A DNA stretch of 54,637 bases, taken from NCBI GenBank assembly GCA_905250885.1, contig CAJNOQ010000332.1:1-54637 (forward strand), read 5' to 3'. Below, one piece after another: positions 44,808 to 54,637 of this stretch. Within the stretch, counting starts at the first letter, position 1, and every line of letters begins with the position of its first letter. The translations under genes and the position numbers were made by a program. The notes beneath the pieces were generated by a model, which did no database searches, was not told the DNA's origin, and saw nothing but the letters and a program-made list of their open reading frames with translations. This DNA is from Didymodactylos carnosus. Taxonomy: Eukaryota; Rotifera; Eurotatoria; Philodinida; Philodinidae.

Positions 44808-47800
44808 TTCTCAATCAATGAAAATAGAAGGATAAAGAAAGAAGTTAAGTATGTTGTTTTGTCGGTGTTGCTTCTGTGATATTAGACTGATATTTCAAGT
44901 GTATTGTCTGTTCATGAAATCTTGTAACTTAAAGAAGAATTATGAGATAAATAATGTTTCTTTTCATTTATCGTCGCAGTTAACAAAGCTTTATTTTTGT
45001 GTTTAGATCTGAAGTTACAAGTAAAACTCTTGAAGTTAACGAACTTATTATAGAAAACTGAGTCCATTCCAGTCTAAAGAGTACATAATCGATACTAGCT
45101 CCACGTCAGACTTTATCCTGTATGAAATGCACTCTACGCTCATAAATCAGTATTGAATTTTGAAGTCTTTTTAATAAGCAATTATTCATAGCTCAAAAAA
45201 CATATGCTAATTTTATTCTTACAACGTTACGAAAATTTCAAAACTCAATTTTAGAATAAATATCGCTACCAAAATATTTGAAGAATTTTGTTCAAAAATT
45301 ATTTTTCCCATCTCATATATTAGAATTTTCTAATTAAACGTTGATATGTCTCTAAACATAATAAAGAAAGATAAATATAGGTGCTCACCAGATATATACA
45401 CTCACAATAAATGTGAGCAGTCCCAATGAACAATATTCAATGAAGATAATCATTCATTTTAGCTGACAATTTATCATCGTTTGTTCACTTCTGATTTAAA
45501 TGAGTTGTAGTTTATTCACACTAAAGATAACAATGAAATGAAGTGAAAAACACTTAAGTTAGGAGTTATCCATATCCTAATTGAAAGGAGAATATATCTG
45601 GTGTGTAAAATATTAGTAAGCGAGTGAGAGATATAATTTTTAACAATACTAATAATAACTCTTATAATACAAAATATTGTGGATATAAGGAAGAAAAAAG
45701 TTAATTTTATTTTTGAATGATGATGATTAAAAATTTATTCACTGGTAGACGTCATTTTCCGCGTTTTTAATTGAAACAATAATAAGTATTTATTGAATGT
45801 TTAATATGTGTCGATTATAAAGGTGGTTATGATAACGATGACGATAAATAAGACAAACTTTTTTGTTGCGTCTATGCTTGATGATCAACAATAATACGGA
45901 AAAATAATGTAACTGATATGTCATATCGAGGATTAGTCGAATTTGATTATTTAAGGAATAATGACAAAATCTTGTATAAAACCTTAAATAAGCATCATCT
46001 AAAAGGTAAAAGAAATCAGCAGAGTATTTTACTATTAGGTGTGTCAGTACCAACACACAACCATTGAATGACTTATATTCTTATTTGTTAGTTTCATCAC
46101 TACCATTGGTCAAAACACTCCATGATCAACACAATCCAATAATAGGCAATGCTATCTATAATAACATTGCTACATTAATTTTATTGACCATTATTTAATG
46201 GTACTAGCAGTGGTAATAACAATTATCAGTAAGTAATCAGTTTTCTAACACAAAAATCGTACGACTAGTCATCATCAAAAATAATCCAAATTGTCAAGGT
46301 AAGTTCAAAAATTGCGCTCATATCTCATTATAATTGACTTAACTTCGTCAATACAAATGCTTTAAGTTTTTACTATATATTGTTTATTATGATCGTATAA
46401 AACAAATCATAAAGTGATACAAGTTCGATTTGATTTTTTCACAAAACTAACATTGGAAAATAAAGAGAGATGAAAGTAAATTTATTGTTTTCTTAATTAA
46501 TCTCCATTTTTCTTTCTATCTGAGGTTCATAATTAAGATAAACGTGATATTATTCTTTATTGCATAAACTAATTTCTACCTTATATTGGCAACATTATGT
46601 GATTGAAGAGTATTCGAATAATCATTACATCCTGTTATCAATCTATAAAGAATCCTGACTTGTTCATGATAATTATTATAAAATATGCAAATAGAGGATC
46701 TCAAAAATTGACTTTTGATCATGTTGGTTAATAACACGAGCATAGAAATGCATCTATTAGAGTTTATAGGAAAAGAAGAAGGGAGGATTTTTTTCCCTAA
46801 TAACTTGTATATATATAATATTGACCATGATCATAGATTAAATGCTTTGTTAATGCAAAGATGACTAAAACATGAGAAGGAAAGAATATTTTTGTTTGAT
46901 GGGTAACTTACATATCAGCCCTATTTTTCCTGATCAATATGTTTCTTTTCATGGTAAATTCCGTCATCCACGGACGGCATTTACATCATAACAATTATTA
47001 GAACTTGAGAAACAATTAAAAATAAATATTTACCAAAACCTAAACGATTTGAAGTTGCAACATCGTTAATGCTCATTGGAATACAGGTAATAATTATTTA
47101 TCATAACTCGCATGACAGAACAATACACAATTATTCTAAGTATTTGTGCCATTTCTTTATAGATAAAGATTTCGTTTCAAAATCGTTGAATGAAATAGAA
47201 ACGAGATAAAAAAAACGTCGAATAACGATAAAGTATATTCTAAAAGGTCCGTTAAATATACAAGAAAATAGTCGGATGATGAGTCGTTGAAAGATTCGGT
47301 TGCCACAACAAAATAAATACGATAAATGAGTATCTTTGAAAATCAAATACTGACTTACACTTTTTATTCAAAAATAAAAATGATTTTGTCAAAGAAGAAA
47401 GAGTCATTGGTTTTATGCAATGTCTACATATAACTCAAGTCAATACAGTTAAATGTATATAAATACTTCTCCTGTGAATCTCAAAAATAATTGCTGATGA
47501 ATATCTGATCTTTTTGTTCTTTTCATTAATGACGTTTCAACTATCGCTGAATCCACTATTACCTATAGTTTATTTGTTATTTATTGTTATTCCATTCTCT
47601 CGAACAAAATTTAACCTCAACTATTAACTCCACATTCAAAATGAGATTAACCGTACAGCGCTACAGTCTAACAATTCTGCGTCACAGAATGCTGAGAAAT
47701 ATTCAGGGACTTATTTCTCTCTATCATTTATTTTCAATACATCGAATCTTTTCTTCCCTTCTTATAGACGACGTTCTTTGAGTTTGATTGAACTATTAAA

Positions 47801-48818
47801 CTTCTAGGAATAAAGTTCTCGTCTGACCTTAAATGATCTATCTATTCATGTGTGAACGCGGTTGCTCTATCATGTCACAATGGAATAAATAAAGTTTTCC
47901 GAGATGTATCATCCCGCAGAATATAAGGCTCATTCTTTACAAAAGCAGTGTGTATCCTAAAGTTGACTACTATACTGTTGTATATTCCATTAATTTTATT
48001 TTGTTTTCACATCTCGAATCTTTCGAATCCGTTTAGCGTATCTAGAAAGCATCTGCAGAAACACTGTTTACACTATACGTAGACGTGCTCTTTTTAATTA
48101 ATTAAATCTTTGAAATCTTTACTCTTTACTTTTGTCTAGAATCATTTTAGCAAAATTTTCTTAGTCTGACTCTTTTGATGTCTAGCGATTTCATTCAACC
48201 CTCACATTTAAGTCAGCCAGAAGTGACAATCACGGTCTTGTATTCACTTTATCATGTGTTTTACTTTTTTTAGTTAAATATCTTTAAGTTTAAATTATTA
48301 AGAAAAATGAAATGAACTTTGTGAACGGTGTTAGTAGTCCGCTAATATTTTTATTGGATGTTACTGGTAAAAACACATTCTTTAGGATATTAAGAAAAAA
48401 TTCATGAATAACGTTGTTTTGCATGAATATCGTTTATCCTTCTCAACAATTCAATCTAACCATATGGATTATCTTTTATGATACCGTTTGTCTTAAGTCA
48501 ATTATCATCTATGATTAATGTTCATATTATTCAAAGAGTTTTGTCTTGCGTTTGAAATCTAGAATCTAAGTTGAGCTTAGTTGTTTACTGACTAACGGCT
48601 AAGATTTCACAAATGCTTTTGTTTGCTCAATTTCGTCTACATATAATGTATATATGATAAAAGCAAATCGCCTCATTTGTATTGAATACATTAGGTATTT
48701 AAATTAAACTTTTATTTTTGAGCGACTATAGTTTTGTAAATTTTTAAGTTTTTTTTTTTTTTTTCACAAAACATTCAAAGTACATAAAAAAATTCTTCTA
48801 AATCATGATAAAACAAAG

Positions 48819-49876
48819 TCAAGACATCCTTGATCTATTATTTGTTTTAAATAATCTTTTAATAAATAGTGTTTGTAATCCATTACATCCAATAATAAGT
48901 CCAAGATGAATTAATGCCCAATACTGAACCCATCTATAATTCATTTCAATTAAATAACTATCTTTCTGTGCTAACATCTCTATTTCAATTTGACTTTGAC
49001 GTGATACCATAATGTGACTGGCAATTGAGTCAATTGCTCGCTAAAATATGAAAAAAAAAATTTGAAATTTTGTTACAATCAGTTAGCAATATTTTTTACC
49101 ATTGATTCTAAAGATGAATTATCGAATTTTTCGATTTCTTTCATGCTTTCTATTATCTTATCAATATGATAAATATGAAAAAAAACAGACATATATTTGG
49201 CAGCGTATGTCTCAAAATGAGTGTTAGACATACAAATATCGACCAAATCTGAAAAATGAATACCTCATGTATTGCTCGAAATATTTGAGAGATGACTGAG
49301 CTGTAACCTACTTGTGTCATCTAATTTCACTTCTAAATGGCCACGTTGTGGTGTAGTGGCAACCGAAAGTATTGTGCCATTCTTATGTCGTACGTATGAT
49401 ACAATGCTGCTATCATGTGTATCCGCATTTAAGATCTAATTATAAAGCTTAGTGTATAAAAAAAAGAAGTTAAGATATATTAGAGAGAAAAAAAACTTAC
49501 TTCGTACATGAAATAGAGAGTAGCACCAGCATCAAGTACTTCATGATAACATTCTTCAGCATTTGGTTGCAACCAATATTTAAAACGCATTTCTAAACGT
49601 GAAAGGAAGTAATAATTTATCGTCACTTAAAACCAAGAATTGTTCCTAGATAGAGAGCCAAGTTAAAACTTGATAAAATCTCACCAATCAATCATTTTGA
49701 TAACTATATTTCTTTCTATTAGCACTAAAAGTAGCGTGTGTTTCATTAATGGTACGATCTATATTAAATTTACCTTTCATACTTTCATAATATCCTCGTA
49801 CAATATAAATTTGATTTACAATGCAAACAATAATAATTAGCAACCGTTTTGAGAAATAATTTTCTGACAAAAACAT
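48819..49876 (-). CDS. p24/TMED cargo receptor (GOLD domain, emp24 family)
   Basis: Five exons give 252 aa: 49876-49705, 49592-49501, 49435-49312, 49248-49100, 49040-48819. The ATG at 49876 is used; the frame extends four codons further up but has no other ATG. p24 proteins cycle between ER and Golgi and sort cargo into COPII and COPI vesicles. Seen: a signal peptide (about 1-28, LLIIIVCIV core), a GOLD beta-domain with the conserved Cys pair (EECYHE about 71-76; VDICMS about 132-137), a membrane-proximal helix (about 150-210), a transmembrane helix (about 218-236, WALIHLGLIIGCNGL) and a short cytosolic tail LFIKRLFKTNNRSRMS. The tail has the aromatic/basic character of p24 sorting signals but no C-terminal KKxx. 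Donor 1 (A/GTTATC) is weak; the other junctions are consensus. The subfamily was not resolved. Confidence 0.88.
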
Positions 49877-49899
49877 TGTAATTTTCACTCACGTTTTGA

Positions 49900-50860
49900 A
49901 TTTTTAATAAAAAACAAATCGTTAATAGTAAAGCAACATCTGAATTGCTATAAAATTGTCAAACTATTGTAGTTGTCAGATGACAATCAAAAAATAAAAC
50001 GAAAGAGCCTTTAGTTTTCTTCTTCTTCTTCTATTCTATCAAGGTATATCATATATCATGTATAAAAAAAAATACGTGCGTATTGTATATATTTGATTAA
50101 AACCATTATATATATATTTGCCAAGAGATTTTCGTATACACATACTATATATTATATATTTTTTTGTTGTTGTTTTACGTGCTCTCTCTCCCTCTCTCTC
50201 TCTCACTTCTTCCATTGAACAATTTACATATACATGTTTTTGATTATGAACACAACAATCAAGCTAGAAACATCATTTTTTTCAGTCAAAACACTAAATC
50301 TTACTATAAAAATGAAAATAGTATCTACTTCTAACTGTATGAGTAATTTTCTCGTACTATTTATATATATATATATGTTTATTGTGTTTCTATTTAAATA
50401 ACCATCTATCGAAATACTTTACTTCAGTACTAGATTTTTATATCATTAATACTTCTGAATTATTCTTATTGTTTTATCGAATAATTAATCGAAAATATGA
50501 ATACTAAATATTCGTCGATTATTGGCATTTATTTGCGTTGTGTTACTAAAAAACTGGGTTTTGTTGTTTAAAAGTCATATATTTCTATTGATTGACACCC
50601 GAAAATATTGTCCCTCATATATGGTAAAAAAATTGGTTATTAATCTAAGTCAATAGTCGAATATATGATTTTATTTCAATTCAAGCTCTTGTCTCTCTTG
50701 CATACACACACACACAATTACATTCAAAAATAAATAAAACGAACATATAAATATAAAAAATATGAAAGACTTTATAATTAGAATTCTGATAAAATAAAAT
50801 GCATTACATATTATGGAATAGACGAAAGAAAAAATATATTGCACAATTACTCGAAGTATT
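49900..50860. other. AT-rich intergenic region with microsatellites
   Basis: It separates the p24 gene from the FKBP15-like gene, which are both on the minus strand. It contains TA runs (about 50144-50160 and 50366-50376) and a CT tract at 50176-50205. It must hold the p24 promoter. No coding exon was found. Confidence 0.6.
50176..50205. repeat. CT microsatellite
   Basis: An interrupted run of CT dinucleotides upstream of the p24 gene. GA tracts on the transcribed orientation are common near animal promoters, but no function can be claimed here. Confidence 0.8.
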
Positions 50861-50862
50861 CT

Positions 50863-50868
50863 TTTATT
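50863..50868 (-). terminator. AATAAA polyadenylation signal of the FKBP15-like gene
   Basis: On the minus strand AATAAA lies about 10 nt after the TAA stop (50878-50880), implying a very short 3' UTR, as for the distal NHE exon. Confidence 0.45.
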
Positions 50869-50877
50869 ATCAGTTTG

Positions 50878-53760
50878 TTATTTAAACAAATCGTCATCGT
50901 CATCGCCACTCATCAATGGAATCGATTCATACTGAAAATAAAAAGTCTTCATGAAAAAAGATTTATGATCAAATACTACGAACACTTACGAGATTTCGAG
51001 ATACCGATTTCGGTGGTGGTTGTGTGAAAGAAACTGTCGTTGATGATTCGTTGATGAGGGCTGGTTTTACAGTTTCTTGCATAGAGGGACGTGGTGAATC
51101 TAAACATTATTTCAAATTATTATCAATTTAAATCATAATTTTTAATGCTATTTACCATCCACATCTACTCTATTATCATTTAACATGTTTCCAGCAATTG
51201 ATGATTCATTGATATCTGTTTCGTGTTCGTCACCTTTTTTATTTTCATCTTCTTTATCTTCTGCCACGGTGCTCTCAGTCAAATTAGTGATAGTATTATT
51301 ATTTGATGTTTCATCAACACTAATCGGTGGAACATTGTCGAGGATAGACTCTGAAATAGATTAAATATCTTGTTCTTGTCAGTTTTATTACAATAAATAT
51401 TTACGGCGATGACATACCAGTTTCATCCGATTGTTGAATATCTACATCTTTTTCTTCATTTTGTTGCTGTTGAACTTGTTCTACTTCTTTTTGTATCACA
51501 TCTTCTTCCTTGACTGATGTTATTTCACTTTTTTGAAATTCTTCAATTGTATCCCAACTACTTTGATTGTGATTATTTGTAGTTTTCTGTTCATCAGTAG
51601 TTTCTTCAGTAGCGTCCGTTTTTATGTGCTCTTGTTGTTGTTGTTCAGATTCGACAGTATCAAACAATACGGTAGAATCAACTAGATCATTTTTTGATAG
51701 TATAGATTGTTCATTTTCTTCATTTACATTATGTTCACCCGTCTCCGCTTCTATTCGATTATTCTCACTCATTATCATTACCATTGTAGCATCTAACGAT
51801 GTTGTCAATACTGTTTCTTGTTCTGTAGACGGTTGACTTTGACTAATAATATTCGTTTCCTCCTCATCTTCTTCACTTGATGATGATTGTATTTCGTCTT
51901 CACCCGATAATAATTTGACAGTTGATTTCTACAAAATAAAATAATATAATCTACTTGTGATATTTGTCATATGAAGATTTCAACTTACTTTAATAATGTC
52001 AAGTGCACGTGTAAGAACTTTTTCACCAGTATATGATTTATTTGATTTAATTTTCAATTTCATGCTTTGAAATATCATATTAACAATTCGTTTTACCTTA
52101 AATGGAAAGTGTACCGTATTATTTAACAAAAATGAATTTCATTTTGAATATACATTTGTTCCAATCAGTTGTTGTTGTTCATCTTTTAATTCAACATATT
52201 TGTCCTTCACTAATGATATTCGTTCTTGAAGTTTTTCACACTAAAACATAGAGAAATTGTCAATTTTCTATGATAAAGATATAAGTTTATCTTTTTACCT
52301 TTTCTTCATAAAGTTGATTCTGTTCTTTCAATTGACTTATTTCGGCATGTGTTGTTTGAAGCTGAAATCAAAAAGTGGAATAAATCAATTAGATCGTTCT
52401 AATTCGAAAAAAGATTCCTACTTTATCATCTTTTTCATCTAATAAACGTTTCAATCCATCGAGTTCTTTTGTTTTCATATTGAACGAGCGTTCATGTTGT
52501 GTTTGTTGACGATCTAATTTTTCTTGCCATTCACGTGTTAGATCTTGTTCAATTCGAGCAATCTGAATATAAATTGTCAATTAACTTCTTTTTACAATTA
52601 TTTCTTTTCTCTTTTCGACAATTTCTTACTTCTTGACAATAGATATTAAAAATATTACAACAGCAACTGGCATAAACTTCTAAAAATTATGGCAAAACCA
52701 ATGCGAATAGGACAAACGTACATTCATATTTTCATCCATATATCAAAACTTCTATATCTATGTGATTTAAGTCAAAAAATCCCGGATTATTTTGACTTGA
52801 TTCTCTGGTGAATGTGCTTGAGAGAGAGAGTTTATTTACTTACACTTAAAATTTTTTCTTTTGAAATGACATTTGTAATTACTTGTCAAAGTAAGTAAAA
52901 GTACTTGTCAGACCCTTGATTTATTTGTTGAGCCTCTCACAGGTACTTAAGCAACTGCTTGGTATAGTACTTGATAAAAAAAATCAAGTAGTTTTTAAAA
53001 AGTACTTAATTTTCTTGGCAAGTACCTGATTTATTTGCGAAAAATTTCACGAATGTTGGGCAAAACTTGGGAGACTAATTGCACAAGTACTAGTTAGTAT
53101 TTCAGTAGATTTACTAGCGTTATCAAAAGTCTTTCAAATTTGAACCATAGTATTGATATACATACCTCTTGAGTTGTTGTTACACTATCGACAGTTCGTT
53201 GTTTTCTTAATTTATTTCTTAAATCGTCTATTTCGTGTTCATGTAATAGTTTTAATTCATCCATTTCATCTTGCAAACGTTTTCGTTCCATTTCATGTTT
53301 AATTTTTCTATCAGTAATTGACTAGGAATAATTGCATTAACAATATTAGTCTATATATTTAAAAAATTAATTTTTTGAGAAAAACATACCCGTTCCGTAT
53401 TATTATACGATACTTTCATTTCAGCTAATTCATCTTCTAAATTTGTTATTTTTGTTTGTAATTGTTTTTTAATTAATCTTTCGTTTTTTAAACTATCTTG
53501 TGATGAGTCATACTTAATTTGCAATTCTTAAATTTGTTTTTTTATAAATTAATAATTAAAAAGACTAATATTTCTAAAATGGACAAACCTGATCGTTGAC
53601 TATCTAATTTTTGTATTTCATCTTTTTGATTATCAATTGTCCTTATCAATGTCGTAAATTTATTCGTTAAGTCATTCAGATCCTGCTGTTTCTGATTTAA
53701 TCGTAATTGAATATCCGATATTCTACTAGTGGACATTGCCAAGTTGTTTGTCAACTCAAC
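50878..53760 (-). CDS. FKBP15: FKBP15-like (WAFL) protein, C-terminal part; 5' end outside or lost
   Basis: Eleven phase-consistent exons (5' to 3'): 53760-53589, 53526-53390, 53321-53166, 52562-52422, 52361-52299, 52240-52154, 52096-51989, 51928-51418, 51350-51156, 51099-50990, 50931-50878; 577 visible codons. FKBP15 links early endosomes to actin. Seen: long coiled coils (exons 1-6), then VKRIVNMIFQSMK ... SYTGEKVL (exon 7), which matches the conserved block after the coiled coil of FKBP15, then SSSSEEDEEE, a long acidic disordered tail with Gln runs, and an end GDDDDDLFK that recalls the family's DELFK motif. The first visible exon starts at an acceptor (CTAAAAAATT on the plus strand at 53761), so more exons precede it. 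The FKBP and WH1-like N-terminal domains are not in the window. Intron 3 is 603 bp and holds reiterated AAGTACTTG words, probably an insertion. Confidence 0.82.
52790..53060. repeat. AAGTACTTG-rich insertion in an FKBP15 intron
   Basis: The short words AAGTACTTG, TACTTGTCA and AAGTACCTGATTTATTTG recur in both orientations across about 270 bp. The host intron is about ten times longer than its neighbours. It is probably a small degenerate mobile element or an expanded satellite. Confidence 0.5.
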
Positions 53761-53769
53761 CTAAAAAAT

Positions 53770-54637
53770 TATTTTATCTACAGGATGCTGTACTTTTACT
53801 AGGATTGTAACGTTTTACATGAAGTCAATACGCCCTCTTCCTATTAGACTTGACGAAAATTTCAGGGAATGTTGGTCCTATCTAAGAATAATTATGGTAA
53901 AGATTTCGAGATTTCATCTATAAGCGTTCGACAGAAGCCTGAAATACCGGTCAAAATGGAATAATCACTAGTTACAAGATTTCTCCATTGGACCAAGTGA
54001 TGGAAAGTGCGAGTTAGTTTTAAAATGTCAGAAACAGATACAGGAACACACACGGTGTACAAGAGCCTGATATATTCATTTTTCCGTGAAAAATCTATAT
54101 GAGAAATTTTCCTCAGAAAAAACTAAAAACATCAGAAAATCTTGTACACAAAAACCTCAATACCAAAGAAACAAAGCCTTCAATCAAAACTCCGACTCTT
54201 GTATATTGTTGCCATAGTTCATATATTTAATTTAAGATCAACTGAGACTTTTTAACATGAGATTTAGCGGCATAATCTTGTAATTGGGGCTCGCTACTGA
54301 CGAGGGAACCTCTCGAGGTGATTAAAAGCTTTTCGACTCCGACTATTTTCATCATGTAGGGAGTAGTCAGTAGTGAAAAACCTCAAGTTGGTTTGGGTCC
54401 ATGCGCCCTTTTGACGGAGATATGAGTTAATTAATGAAAATGCCATTAATAATAATTAATTAATATCTCAAGACCATGATCAGCTAGGAGTCGGAAATTT
54501 ACACCACAGTTGAAGATAAGTGTTGTCTACTCACTGCGACACTTTTAGGCTTATAAACCAAAGCTTTTGCAAGATATGAATTTTTTATGATTTAGACAGT
54601 TTTTAGTGAAAATTCACCATTGAAAACCTAAAAACTT
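53770..54637. other. Non-coding stretch upstream of the visible FKBP15 exons
   Basis: No exon was found on the minus strand, so either a long intron continues past the window or the gene is truncated. A palindrome (GAGATATGAGTTAATTAATG with AATTAATTAATATCTC, about 54417-54470) is present. Composition and words such as GGGGCTCGC differ from the flanking coding region and suggest an insertion. Confidence 0.5.

Larger units (their letters stand above)
39430..48800. other. Gene-poor region with several small mobile elements
   Basis: About 9.4 kb with no supported gene. It holds the elements at 41659-41833, 41877-42428 and 44629-44807, and a weak 12-bp inverted pair CACCAGATATAT (about 45386-45397, complement about 45592-45603). 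Open frames such as 44177-44521 (+) and 45790-46056 (-) are AT-rich, with no domain and no splice context. Two overlapping minus-strand frames at 42590-42935 may be a frameshifted relic. Confidence 0.5.

Noticed and set aside
45386..45603. CACCAGATATAT inverted pair as a MITE
   Set aside because: Only 12 bp match, the arms do not extend, and no target duplication is visible.
45790..46056. 88-codon minus-strand open frame
   Set aside because: Tyr/Leu/His-rich translation typical of AT-rich non-coding DNA; no start context or family.
1..54637. CRISPR array, bacterial operons or prophage
   Set aside because: No regular direct repeat-spacer pattern. Genes have spliceosomal introns and animal families throughout.

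Overview
The window is nuclear DNA from a small-genome animal. It is strongly AT-rich, genes are cut by many 50-100 bp GT-AG introns, and the recognisable products are animal secretory-pathway, endosomal and ciliary or cytoskeletal families. Short introns, very compact genes, and many unrelated small terminal-inverted-repeat elements fit a rotifer, perhaps a bdelloid. That assignment is an inference from style and not from a marker gene. No rRNA, tRNA, CRISPR or bacterial operon structure was seen. Exon structures below were assembled by hand from splice signals, reading phase and family similarity. Layout, left to right: (1) 1-6.6 kb is gene-dense: a uronyl/heparan 2-O-sulfotransferase-like Golgi protein (+), a small Cys-rich orphan (-), and an 11-exon ZC2HC1-type zinc-finger gene (+). 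(2) 6.6-10.9 kb is AT-rich and without genes. (3) 10.9-15.2 kb holds a 93-codon helical protein (+) and a convergent 9-exon membrane-tethered protein with a HIT/GalT-like HPHIH motif (-), whose largest intron carries a foldback element. (4) 15.2-23.6 kb is a transposon graveyard: several foldbacks, a nested element with a PIF/Harbinger transposase fragment, and an hAT-type MITE. (5) 23.6-29.8 kb has an uncharacterised coiled-coil gene, an inverted copy of its 5' end, a small ORF gene, a TTAA-flanked piggyBac-type MITE, a dead integrase fragment and a secreted orphan. (6) 29.8-33.1 kb is intergenic and contains a GC-rich CTCGAGGG foldback. (7) 33.1-39.4 kb holds a complete endosomal Na+/H+ exchanger (SLC9A6/7/9 type, 19 coding exons, two possible last exons). 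(8) 39.4-48.8 kb is gene-poor, with an hAT-like MITE next to another GC-rich foldback. (9) 48.8-49.9 kb holds a p24/TMED cargo receptor. (10) 50.9-53.8 kb holds the 3' eleven exons of an FKBP15-like gene that runs off the right side. The recognised genes share a membrane-traffic flavour (Golgi sulfotransferase-like, p24, endosomal NHE, FKBP15), but they lie on both strands with separate promoters and nothing indicates a cluster with one function. No clear new multi-gene system was found. The most interesting points are a sulfotransferase-like protein that has lost its expected active-site residues, a membrane-anchored HIT/GalT-like protein with an apparently short C-terminus, possible alternative C-terminal exons of the NHE, and the density of unrelated foldback elements.
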